From Verrucomicrobiaceae bacterium (GTDB lineage Bacteria; Verrucomicrobiota; Verrucomicrobiia; Verrucomicrobiales; Verrucomicrobiaceae), in assembly GCA_016795365.1 (NCBI GenBank), contig JAEUHN010000029.1, positions 304,866-368,865 of the forward strand: a stretch of 64,000 nt of DNA, read 5' to 3'. The first letter of the stretch is position 1, and each line of letters begins with the position of its first letter. Positions 26,635 through 35,361 of the stretch are shown one piece after another. The notes under the pieces were generated by a model. It saw only the letters and a program-made list of their open reading frames with translations. It did not search any database and was not told the DNA's origin. The position numbers and the translations under genes are program-made.

Positions 26635-29600
26635 TCAAGGCCCCGCGTTCAGCACCACTTTGCCCGAGACCGTCTTGGTGTTGAGGCTCGTCTCATTGAC
26701 CACTCGAGGGAGGTTGTTGAGAAGGAAGTAGCCTTGGGCATTGAGGCTTGCACCATTGCGATACACGAGCCCTTGATAGGCAATCGAGGGGCGCGAGATA
26801 TTGGTGGCTGGCGCGAGGGGATTGGGGTCCAGCAAGGTAAACAGCCCGGAGAATCCACCCGTCGCCACATTGACGGCGAACGTGGTGCTGCGTGGACGTG
26901 GATTGGGACTGACAACCGTTGCTATGCCACCCGGTTTCACGAGGACAGAAACATCCGGTGTCACGGGCGGCACTGCGCTGCCGAAGTCCGCATCGGTGAA
27001 GACGAGCGCGCCATTGCTGAGCGTCACGCCTGCGATGTAGGGCATAGCGTAGAAGACCTGCGGGCTCACCGGTGCCACATAGCGACCACCCACTACGTTC
27101 ACATCGACGGGACCAAAGGTGTCGCGATAAAGGCGAACCGTGGCAGCCTGCGCCTTGCGTGACCAGGTGGCCGTGCCGGTGAGGTGGTAGTCGGTGAAAT
27201 CGAGAGCCACTCCGGGCTCGATGTCGAGCTTGCCCAGAACGGTATCCGTGGTGGACGTCGCGTAGTGGAGCAGCACTTCACCCGAAGGCCCCACAAAGGT
27301 AGCCGTCGAGAAGGCGACACCATCGGACAGCTTGCCCGTGATCGTCAGTGCCCCGGTGGTGGCCACATTGAAGGTGCCAAATCCAGTGCCAGCAGGTAGG
27401 GACGCGGTCGGCGAAGCGAGCGTCATGCCGAAGTTATACATCTTCTGGTAGGCGAGCGTGGGGACAACACTGCGCCAGCCGTTGAAGTTCTGTGTTTGGG
27501 TGCCATTCGTGAGTGAGCCACTGACGAGATTAGCCTGGGAGTCGATGGTGAAGGTCAGCGTCAGCGTGGGCAAATTGGTGGGCTTGGCCACACGAACGAT
27601 GCTAGCGACGCCCGTGACGAGATTGCTGCCTGGAGTGGTGGTGAGCTTGCCAGAGAAGGCACGAGCCAGCGCCCCATCAACAAGCGTGCCCGTGAAGGTG
27701 CCGCCCGTGGCGGTGATCAGCGTGATACGATCACCCAGGTTTTCGTTGAGTCCTAGATCACGGGGCACGAAGGCGGCAAAGGTGCCCACGGAACCAAGCG
27801 GCAGGGCGCTTAGCGTGAGATTGATCGTCCGGGATGGGACCGGTGTCTTGGCGTTGATCGCCTTGATCGTGACAGGGTAGATTCTCGAAGTGCCTGCGGT
27901 GAGCGCAACATTGGGCACGCCCGAAATGACGCCCGTGGCGGTGTTGATCGTCAAGCCCGTCGGCAAGACGCCTGCGGAGAAGCTGACAGGCGTAACCTCG
28001 TCTGCCGTGTTGATATGGTCCGCAATGTTGAAGCTGAATGCTCCACCCACCACCGCAGGCGGGAAGCTGATCGGATCGATGAACTGCGGCGCAAACTCGA
28101 TGACATGCACCTTGATGATACCGGTGGTCCGGGACAAACCGGCCGCTGGACTGGTCAGCACACAGGTGTAATCGCCGTGGTCCGAAGTGCGCGCACTCGT
28201 GATAGTCAGCGTCTTCGTGCCCTGACCAGCGATGTGCCCAGGATCGTTGGTGACCGAGGTGGAACCATTGAACCACTGAAAGCCCGTCACATTGGCCGAG
28301 CAGGGAATGGTGAGCGTGATGTTGTTGCCCTTGTAGTAGAACAGCCGCCGAGGACGAAGATCCGCCACAGCGAGTTCCGCATTGCTGCTGGGCAGGCTGG
28401 TCCCAAGCAAGCTCTTGGCACTGACATTGAAGGTGCCACCATGCGTGGTCTGAACGTTGGTAATCGTGTAACTCGCGGCACTCCGACCGGCGATGACGGC
28501 CGTGCCCTTCTTCCAGATGTAACTGGTAGGTGCAGGATTGCCCGATGAGGTCGTTGTGAAGACAGTCGTCTCACCCACTCCAACAAAGCGATGCCCTGGC
28601 GAGCTGGTGATGGTCGGCAGAGCTTCGTCATCCACGATGGTCAGTGTGTGAACGATGTCGGTGCCACGAACGGCGTAGCCCGCCGGCGAGCCGAGGCTAA
28701 AGATGATGGTCTCTGCAGGATCGAGCAATCCGTCCTGAAGGAGGTTGAGCGTGATCGTCTTGCTGGTCTCGCCTGTAACGAATGACAGCGGCGAGGTCGT
28801 AGCCATCGTGTAGTCCTTACCTGTGCCTCCCGTGGCCGTGCCTGTGATCGTGAATGGGAGGGTGAAAGGTGTGGTCGTAGCCGGACTCACATTGACGGTC
28901 ACGGTGGCCGTGCCTGCGCCTTCGCCGGGCGTCGAAGTGGTGGCAGCAAACGATACATGAGGCACACCCGAAAGGTCGCCCGAGGTGATGAGCACGCTGG
29001 CGATCTGCCTCTCTCCCAGCAGGGCTCCGCCGAGCGGCTGCGCCAGACGCACTTCGAACAACTCATCACTCTCAACCTGAGCATCATCGGCGACGCTGAT
29101 GTTGATCGTCTTGGGAGCGCTGTCACCACTGACCCAGGTGAGAACACCTTCCGCTGCGGTGTAGTCGGTGCCCGCCTCGGCAGTTCGATTCACGGTGGCG
29201 TAAAACACCTTCACTTCGCCCAGCGAACCGCCCAAACGCTCCACGACGATAGACGTTCCAGGACCCTCGAGCGCGGTTGCAGTGGTGGAAGTAAAACCAA
29301 TGACACTTGGCACCTGCGGCTGCGCGGTAAAGAAGCGCCTCGCCACATTCCCGGCCCCTGCTCCATTGATGCCGAGTATCACTTTGCCATCAGGCTGCAT
29401 GGCAAGCGCATAGCCACCAACGATGCTGCCACTGAGAGGAACCGATGGGCGGAACGTGCTGTCGAAAGCACCCGTGCCCAGGTAGCGTGCAATGCATGGC
29501 TGGGACACTCCAGAGGCTGTGGCGAAATGTCCTGCAAAGATGAGGCGCCCGTCGCCCTGCATCAAGATGTCCGAGACATCGGTGAAGTTCGTCCCCGAGC

Positions 29601-32600
29601 TAAGCAGACCTGCACCGGCACTCGTTTTGAAAGTGGTGTCGTTGGTGCCGTTGCTATTGAGTCGGATGAAGTGACCACAGGTGACGTTGTTGAAACCACC
29701 AAACTGGCCGCCCACCACCACCTTGCCATCTGGCTGCACGAGGATTGAGGACACTGGATTGCCCTCACCATTCTTGCCAGCAGTATGGGCACCGTAGGAT
29801 ACGTCGAAGGCAGTGTCCCGTGCCCCATTCAACGGATTGATCGCTACGATGCCGAAGTGGAATCCTGCTCCTGTCGAGGGACGGTAAAAGTCACCCCCTG
29901 CGAGGATGCGATAGAAGGGAGCCGTGGTCGAAGGCTGCAGCGCAAGAGCGTTGACCGCCTCGAAGCCCCCGAAGAAATCGACCACGTTGTCCAGGTTGGC
30001 GAGTGTGCTATCGAGCGTGCCATCCTCGTTGAGGCGAGCCAGCGCTTTCCGCGCTCCGCCATTCCACGTGGTGAACTCCCCACCCACCAGGATGCGCCCA
30101 TCGGGCTGCACCACGATGCACTTCACATCGCCATTCGGCCCCGTTCCGGCGTCGAATGAATTGTCCAACGTGCCATCGACATTGAGGCGTGCGATGCGAT
30201 TGCGATTCACGCTGCGCAACGATGTGAAGGCACCACCGACGAGGAGCTTGCCATCGGACTGGCGCGCGATGGCATTGAATTGCAGACGGCCGACCTCCGT
30301 GACCTCAGGGCTGCCGCCCGGTCCCTGGTCAAAGCTCTTGTCCTGCGCGCCGCTTTCGTCCATGCGGATGATTCCGGCACTGGTGATGGGATCTTCAGCA
30401 TCGAAGTTGCCCACCACGACAGCTTTGCTGTCTGGCTGAACGATCAAGCGACCAACTGCCGAGTTGAATGCAGGAGGTGCGAAGGTGAGGTCCTCGGCAC
30501 CTGCCTCCTGAATCGTGATGCCCACGGATGCACCGCCGGGCGTGACACCACCCACCACTGACGAGAGGGCAAGGCTGAAGGTCTCCGCGCCTTCGGCCGT
30601 CGCATCAGCCGTGATCGGGATGGTGATCGTGCGTGGTGTTGAGTCGCCATCGGGCCACGTCAAAGTGCCCGCCGTCAAGGTGAAGTCAGAGCCCGCTGTG
30701 GCTGTGCCATTGACCGTGGAATACTGAGCCGAAACAATCCCGCTCGACTTGTTCCGACGCTCAACCGTGATCACGACGCTGCCCGCTTGTTCATCCACGC
30801 TGTAGGCCTTCTTCTGGAAAACGAGGCGGGGCTGGAAGTTGACTTGAATGTCCAGATACTCGCTTGTGCCACTGCCCCCAGCTGCCGCCACCGTAAAGTC
30901 CACGCCCGCTTCGGTGTCGTTGAAGGTGCTGCCCACTTTCAAGGATGCATCACTCGCTGACGTGCCTGGGGTGTTGAGGTCGATGAGGTTGCTTCGCGCA
31001 TCGTTCTGATAGCCCCAGACAAAGTAGGCACCGTCGGAAACATCGCTCAACTGAGTGCCGACATACTTTCGGCGATACCCGATCCAGTAATCGGTGTTGC
31101 TGTCGCGGGCGACCTTGAGTGCCAGACTGGAAGAGAGGGAAGCGTTTTGATGATCATAGCGGAGCACCCGATACGTGCCGCTAGTGTTGATGGTCTGCAC
31201 CGCGGTGTCTGGCAGCCAATGGATGCGATTCATGAACCACGGATTCGGGAACGATGTTTGATTTACAGCATCGCCAGGACCCGTGCCCATGATGTCGTAG
31301 ATGTCGCCATACTCGTGCGATGTGCCCGTCGCACTGACCGGATTGCCATCGGTGACCAGCCAGAGATTGGCATGACGAAGCCCATAGTTGTGACCCAGTT
31401 CATGAGAGACCACGTAGAGGCTGAAGTTGCCGTTGAACCACGTGAACGTGCCCCCAATGTCGCCCAAACCCGCCCAGGTAAACTGATTGCCCGGGATGCT
31501 GCCCGTGCGGGCGAAAACGACTGCCACGCGATCGTAACTGCTGATCACTTCTCCACTCGCTGTCGCTGCGCTCAGGGCTGCCGCCTGGAGACCTGCGGCG
31601 TTGTTCGTCGTCGCATACGTGGCGAGGTTCCCTGCGAGGCGGAGCACATTCGTCACTTTCACCGAACCAATCGAGGTCTTGCCATACGATGCCTGCGTGT
31701 AGAAGTCGGAGATCTCCGTGGTGAGGCGATTGGTGATGTAAGTTGAGGTGGCGGAGCTATTTGAACTCACGTCCGTCGGGCGACCCGGTGCATCCGCGAA
31801 GTCGGCCACGATGACGAGCACGTCGAGCGCACCCTGTGTCGTCAGAGGCGCAGGAGCTGGAGCAGCAGCTGTCTGACCACCACCCGCCGCCTCCACGTAT
31901 GGCCCGAGCTTGCTTTCAGCATCGACTGCCTGCTGAGCCAGCATGGCGGCGTGAGCCGCACAGCACACGGGATAGTATTTCCCTTGGACAGCGAGCACGG
32001 GCTTGTCCCTTGATCCCGTGGCGGGAGCTGTGTGTTCTCCAAGGGCCACGCCTTCCGTGATCGTCGCCGTCTCCGGCACATCGACAGCAGCCATCACGAC
32101 GGCTGGCTCGTCGAGCACCGCCATGCGATCCTTCACCGCGATACCGAGCAAGCTGCTGCCATACTTGGTGTCTTGCTGAGCACGCCGACCATAAACATGA
32201 GCATCGAGCGTCTTGCCCCCGAAACGTGCTTCACGAAACACTGGCCTCGTGACGAGATGTTCCATGCCTCGAACGGGTGTCACACCGACGACAGCAAGGT
32301 CACCACGCTGATGAATGCGCTGCTCAATCCACGGCTGGACCGCCTTGGGAAGAAAGCGACGGGCGGTGGGCGAGATCGCAGCCTTAAGCGCAGCTTCGGG
32401 CTCCTTGGCGATGAGTTGATACAGTGCCGCCTGGCGTTGCTCCGCCAGCTGGGCACCCTCCTCAATCATCATCGAACGATCTGTTGGCTGTGCTGCCTGC
32501 CAACGACGCAGCCACAGATCGAATGCCACGATGGGATCGCCTTTCTGAGTCAAAACAGATGGGACCGCAGAGGCCGAAACAACCGGGATCGTCAGTGGCT

Positions 32601-32748
32601 GCAAAGACGGCTCCCCTTTGAGCAGCTGCCCTTTGTCCGCCGTCACTGGTTCGGCAACCGGTGTGAAAGACGCTACCTGGAGTATCCCCAGTAGCAGACC
32701 GATCACCGCGGCACCGATACCAAAAGTAAGAATTCGACGATTGGGCAT
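26635..32748 (-). CDS. giant secreted metzincin-type protease with Calx-beta, delta-60 and Ig-like repeats
   Basis: The product has 2037 residues from Met at 32748, where a signal-anchor-like segment starts (MPNRRILTFGIGAAVIGLLL). The catalytic domain shows HELGHNYGLRH at residues 449-459, an HExxHxxGxxH zinc site, and a Met-turn-like DIYDIMGTG about 45 residues later, which places it among the metzincins (M11/M6-like). Downstream are Calx-beta units (VFQKKAYSVDEQAGSVVITV, about 665), a series of delta-60 repeats (VQPDGRILVGGEF, LNVDGTLDNSFD) spanning roughly 780-1140, a second Calx-beta block, Ig-like domains (LPTITSSPGHRFVGVGETTV) and a putative-Ig segment. The C-terminal end is repetitive and has no PEP-CTERM. 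It lies 41 bases after a CAP-domain gene, so the two are probably one unit. Confidence 0.85.
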   Translation of the reverse strand: MPNRRILTFGIGAAVIGLLLGILQVASFTPVAEPVTADKGQLLKGEPSLQPLTIPVVSASAVPSVLTQKGDPIVAFDLWLRRWQAAQPTDRSMMIEEGAQLAEQRQAALYQLIAKEPEAALKAAISPTARRFLPKAVQPWIEQRIHQRGDLAVVGVTPVRGMEHLVTRPVFREARFGGKTLDAHVYGRRAQQDTKYGSSLLGIAVKDRMAVLDEPAVVMAAVDVPETATITEGVALGEHTAPATGSRDKPVLAVQGKYYPVCCAAHAAMLAQQAVDAESKLGPYVEAAGGGQTAAAPAPAPLTTQGALDVLVIVADFADAPGRPTDVSSNSSATSTYITNRLTTEISDFYTQASYGKTSIGSVKVTNVLRLAGNLATYATTNNAAGLQAAALSAATASGEVISSYDRVAVVFARTGSIPGNQFTWAGLGDIGGTFTWFNGNFSLYVVSHELGHNYGLRHANLWLVTDGNPVSATGTSHEYGDIYDIMGTGPGDAVNQTSFPNPWFMNRIHWLPDTAVQTINTSGTYRVLRYDHQNASLSSSLALKVARDSNTDYWIGYRRKYVGTQLSDVSDGAYFVWGYQNDARSNLIDLNTPGTSASDASLKVGSTFNDTEAGVDFTVAAAGGSGTSEYLDIQVNFQPRLVFQKKAYSVDEQAGSVVITVERRNKSSGIVSAQYSTVNGTATAGSDFTLTAGTLTWPDGDSTPRTITIPITADATAEGAETFSLALSSVVGGVTPGGASVGITIQEAGAEDLTFAPPAFNSAVGRLIVQPDSKAVVVGNFDAEDPITSAGIIRMDESGAQDKSFDQGPGGSPEVTEVGRLQFNAIARQSDGKLLVGGAFTSLRSVNRNRIARLNVDGTLDNSFDAGTGPNGDVKCIVVQPDGRILVGGEFTTWNGGARKALARLNEDGTLDSTLANLDNVVDFFGGFEAVNALALQPSTTAPFYRILAGGDFYRPSTGAGFHFGIVAINPLNGARDTAFDVSYGAHTAGKNGEGNPVSSILVQPDGKVVVGGQFGGFNNVTCGHFIRLNSNGTNDTTFKTSAGAGLLSSGTNFTDVSDILMQGDGRLIFAGHFATASGVSQPCIARYLGTGAFDSTFRPSVPLSGSIVGGYALAMQPDGKVILGINGAGAGNVARRFFTAQPQVPSVIGFTSTTATALEGPGTSIVVERLGGSLGEVKVFYATVNRTAEAGTDYTAAEGVLTWVSGDSAPKTINISVADDAQVESDELFEVRLAQPLGGALLGERQIASVLITSGDLSGVPHVSFAATTSTPGEGAGTATVTVNVSPATTTPFTLPFTITGTATGGTGKDYTMATTSPLSFVTGETSKTITLNLLQDGLLDPAETIIFSLGSPAGYAVRGTDIVHTLTIVDDEALPTITSSPGHRFVGVGETTVFTTTSSGNPAPTSYIWKKGTAVIAGRSAASYTITNVQTTHGGTFNVSAKSLLGTSLPSSNAELAVADLRPRRLFYYKGNNITLTIPCSANVTGFQWFNGSTSVTNDPGHIAGQGTKTLTITSARTSDHGDYTCVLTSPAAGLSRTTGIIKVHVIEFAPQFIDPISFPPAVVGGAFSFNIADHINTADEVTPVSFSAGVLPTGLTINTATGVISGVPNVALTAGTSRIYPVTIKAINAKTPVPSRTINLTLSALPLGSVGTFAAFVPRDLGLNENLGDRITLITATGGTFTGTLVDGALARAFSGKLTTTPGSNLVTGVASIVRVAKPTNLPTLTLTFTIDSQANLVSGSLTNGTQTQNFNGWRSVVPTLAYQKMYNFGMTLASPTASLPAGTGFGTFNVATTGALTITGKLSDGVAFSTATFVGPSGEVLLHYATSTTDTVLGKLDIEPGVALDFTDYHLTGTATWSRKAQAATVRLYRDTFGPVDVNVVGGRYVAPVSPQVFYAMPYIAGVTLSNGALVFTDADFGSAVPPVTPDVSVLVKPGGIATVVSPNPRPRSTTFAVNVATGGFSGLFTLLDPNPLAPATNISRPSIAYQGLVYRNGASLNAQGYFLLNNLPRVVNETSLNTKTVSGKVVLNAGP

Positions 32749-32789
32749 AGTTCTCAAAGCGCCGATGATCCTGGTTTCTGTCCCGGCAA

Positions 32790-33923
32790 TCAAGGACGAA
32801 CTACCCGGCGGCGGCCCAGGCACATCGAACTCAATGCCAACAACAGCAGCACCGAACCTGGCTCGGGAACGAGCTGGAACGACGCATAAACGTTGTTTGT
32901 GAAAGTCACAGGTGCTCCGTAATCCGCAGGCGGCGTGGTAAATCCAGAGATCGTGATCACCTGCGATGCCAGCCCTGTGCCCGGGGCGAGAATGCGAAGC
33001 ACATCTCCAGCCTCCACGCCCGTGAGGTCGATATTGTAACCTCCCGCACCATTGGTCACGCCTGTGAATAGCAGTTGGCTGGTGACATCGTCATACACTT
33101 CTACAGGCGCACCAGCGATGCCTTCGCCCGGCGTGTAGAAGTTGTCAGCCAGCACCTGGTCGTCAAAGACCACTCCCGTCAGAATCGCGTCCGAGTAGTA
33201 GCTGCCTCCGCTGAACCGGTAGCTATTCCCGAAGTGCTGCGTGACCACCACTGGCCCCGTAGCATTCACATTGCCCCCTGGAATGCCGCTGGTAACTAGC
33301 CCGATACCGACTTCCTTCAGCACCCGCGAGAACGAAACCTCGCGGTGCAGCGCAGGCGTCTGGATTCCGGTGCCAAAGCCGTTGCCGCTATTGGAGTCGT
33401 CATCACCCCAGTCAATGAGGAAGCCCGAATGCCCCTGCCAGACCGATGTGGCCGCTGCGAAAAGAGTCTCGCCAAGATCGAGATACTGCGGGGTGTAACC
33501 ACCGCCCAAGATGCGCTCTTCCACTGCCGTTGGAATGTCGGTCGCGGTCGTGCCGAGAAGATGCGATTGCTGATCACTGGAAACCATCAGCTGGCTGTAG
33601 GAGGCAGCCGATTCTCGCAAGGTGTCATTCCATGCCAGTGGAGCCGCAGCGGTCAGTGTCGCCCACTGGGAGACTAGAGCAGACGCGCTGGTGCCGTAGT
33701 AGGCTAGGGCTGCAGCAATGCCCGGATCGCTGGATGATGGACTGGCAAAGGTGCTCGGTGAGGAGAAATTGACCATTCGCGAAAGCTCGGCTGCGGGGTC
33801 GCGCCGGGCGCGATTGAGAAGTTCGAGCCAATACTGCTCCTGCGCCGTCGGATCGGCCCAAGCAGGCAGAGCTGCCCCTAGGAGCAGCGCAGCCCCGAGA
33901 AAGGAGGCAGGAAAATAGCGCAT
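32790..33923 (-). CDS. CAP-domain (SCP/PR-1) protein with PEP-CTERM anchor
   Basis: This 377-residue protein starts at 33923 (MRYFPASFLGAALLLGAALPAWA), a clear signal peptide. The N-terminal half has CAP-domain hallmarks: YWLELLNRARRDPAAEL, PLAWNDTLRESAASYSQLM and GENLF-like LGETLFAAATSVW. The middle part is a SdrD-B-like or carboxypeptidase-regulatory-like beta domain (AGAPVEVYDDVTSQLLFTGV). The C-terminus is a PEP-CTERM sorting signal: VPEPGSVLLLLALSSMCLG followed by arginines. It should therefore be processed by an exosortase and attached at the outer surface. Its role is unknown; CAP domains bind or modify small molecules and, in bacteria, often act at the envelope. Confidence 0.88.
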   Translation of the reverse strand: MRYFPASFLGAALLLGAALPAWADPTAQEQYWLELLNRARRDPAAELSRMVNFSSPSTFASPSSSDPGIAAALAYYGTSASALVSQWATLTAAAPLAWNDTLRESAASYSQLMVSSDQQSHLLGTTATDIPTAVEERILGGGYTPQYLDLGETLFAAATSVWQGHSGFLIDWGDDDSNSGNGFGTGIQTPALHREVSFSRVLKEVGIGLVTSGIPGGNVNATGPVVVTQHFGNSYRFSGGSYYSDAILTGVVFDDQVLADNFYTPGEGIAGAPVEVYDDVTSQLLFTGVTNGAGGYNIDLTGVEAGDVLRILAPGTGLASQVITISGFTTPPADYGAPVTFTNNVYASFQLVPEPGSVLLLLALSSMCLGRRRVVRP

Positions 33924-33979
33924 TATGGAAATTATAAGGAAGGGGTGACAAAAGGTCAACGCCCTTGGCTCCCGAGCAC

Positions 33980-34013
33980 AAAAAACCCGCTGCACCATCG
34001 AGGCACAGCGGGT
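33980..34013 (-). terminator. intrinsic terminator of the cytochrome c domain gene
   Basis: An 8-bp perfect stem (ACCCGCTG at 33985-33992, CAGCGGGT at 34006-34013) with a 13-base loop is followed, on the minus strand, by a run of six T. It lies 27 bases after the stop of the cytochrome c domain gene. Confidence 0.85.
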
Positions 34014-34039
34014 GATGAATTCGTGTTCGTTGTCGCCGA

Positions 34040-34468
34040 TTACTTCTCAGCGCCCTTCCAGGCACCGACGTTCGCTCCTTCGGCGATCCACTGCTTGATC
34101 AGGTCCTGCTGCTCCTTGGTCAGGCGATCACCCTTCGGAGGCATCGCATTGTCATCGCTGTCAGGGAGCGTGGTGGACTTGTAAACGTTGCTCTTTTCGG
34201 CATCGCTGGCGACCACGTTCGGGCCGTTCTCACCGCTCTTCATGAGCAGCTCAGGGTTGTCCATGCGGAACTTGCCCTTGGGCTTCTTCACCTTGCCTGT
34301 CTTGGCATCGGTGTATTCCTTCTGATGGCACTCAAAGCACCGATCCTTGAAGATGGGCAGGATCTTGGCTTCGAAATCGACCTTGCCCGGAGTCTGGGCA
34401 GGAGCGCTGGAGAGACTGCCGAGCGCAAGAGCGGCGGCACCGACGGAGAGGATGGTTTTCAGTGTCAT
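34040..34468 (-). CDS. planctomycete-type cytochrome c domain protein
   Basis: This 142-residue protein starts at 34468 (MTLKTILSVGAAALALGSLSSAPAQ), giving a signal peptide; an ATG 14 codons upstream is less likely. The domain begins with ILPIFKDRCFECHQ, a CxxCH haem-binding motif in the PSC1/planctomycete cytochrome c context, and ends with DNAMPPKGDRLTKEQ, holding the distal Met ligand, and LIKQWIAEGA. In larger relatives this domain is fused to DUF1549/DUF1553 proteins; here it stands alone. It is a likely periplasmic electron carrier or small-molecule sensor. A strong terminator follows. Confidence 0.9.
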   Translation of the reverse strand: MTLKTILSVGAAALALGSLSSAPAQTPGKVDFEAKILPIFKDRCFECHQKEYTDAKTGKVKKPKGKFRMDNPELLMKSGENGPNVVASDAEKSNVYKSTTLPDSDDNAMPPKGDRLTKEQQDLIKQWIAEGANVGAWKGAEK

Positions 34469-34533
34469 GGTTACGAGCGAGTAACGTGCGCGCGCCGTCC
34501 CAATGGTCAAGACACAACACAGCCCGCCGCGCC

Positions 34534-35361
34534 TTACTTCAGCGTCAGCTTCCGCATGATGAGTTCCAGCTTCCGATGACTATTGGCCACACGATCAGCA
34601 TCCGGGGGAACATCATTGTCCCAGTGACGGCACAAGAAGTCGATCGCATCGCCGATGATCACCACCTTCTCATGAGCGCGGGTGGCATCAGACAGACGGT
34701 CAAAGCGAGCCTTCAAATCCCGCAGCAAGGCGGGTGAACCAATCGTCAATGGCCAGGCATTGGGGGCATTGGTTTCCAGGACCACACCGGAAATCATTTC
34801 GAGCAAACGCATCCAGATGCCCAGATCCACCAGCACCGCGAGATCCTCGTCCCGCTGCTCGTGCAACACACGGCCCAGCTCCTGATGGCCATCCACCACG
34901 GCCTGTCGCAGATCACTCCACTTGTCCTCCTCGGCGAGTTTGCCCTGAGACATGAATCGCGGTGCCAGCTTCTCATTGAGCCCAAGCACGCGACAATAAG
35001 TGAGCACGTCCTGATTGTTATTCCGAAACTGCTGTGCATCCGCCGCCTGGAGAGCCAGGAAACTATCGGCCAGGAGCCCACCCAAGGTGAACGCACTCAG
35101 CGGACGCATCGTCGAGGGCGGCGGCGGTGCCTCTCGATACAACTGACGCCAGCGAGCCTTCAACTGCGACCCGATGCCATCGAGGAAGTCCGCCGGAGTC
35201 TGATCCGGCGACCATCCAGGCACGTCGGAAACCACAAACGTGGGTGACGCGACGACAAAGGGCTTCACGGGCTTGGGCACATCCGCACGTGAATTCCCAG
35301 CAAGGACTGCCGAAACTGCCCACGCCGAACAAATCACCCGATGCCAACTCACCTTCATCAT
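34534..35361 (-). CDS. secreted protein of unknown function, coupled to glmS
   Basis: This 275-residue protein has a signal peptide (MMKVSWHRVICSAWAVSAVLAGNSRA). The mature part is mostly helical, with repeated Leu/Asp/Arg segments (DLRQAVVDGHQELGRVLHEQ, LVDLGIWMRLLEMISG, KLELIMRKLTLK). I recognise no family. Its start overlaps the glmS stop by four bases (ATGA), so it should be translated with GlmS. Since GlmS makes the amino-sugar precursor of peptidoglycan and LPS, an envelope role can be suggested, but only from context. The gene ends 65 bases upstream of the cytochrome gene, on the same strand. Confidence 0.72.
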   Translation of the reverse strand: MMKVSWHRVICSAWAVSAVLAGNSRADVPKPVKPFVVASPTFVVSDVPGWSPDQTPADFLDGIGSQLKARWRQLYREAPPPPSTMRPLSAFTLGGLLADSFLALQAADAQQFRNNNQDVLTYCRVLGLNEKLAPRFMSQGKLAEEDKWSDLRQAVVDGHQELGRVLHEQRDEDLAVLVDLGIWMRLLEMISGVVLETNAPNAWPLTIGSPALLRDLKARFDRLSDATRAHEKVVIIGDAIDFLCRHWDNDVPPDADRVANSHRKLELIMRKLTLK

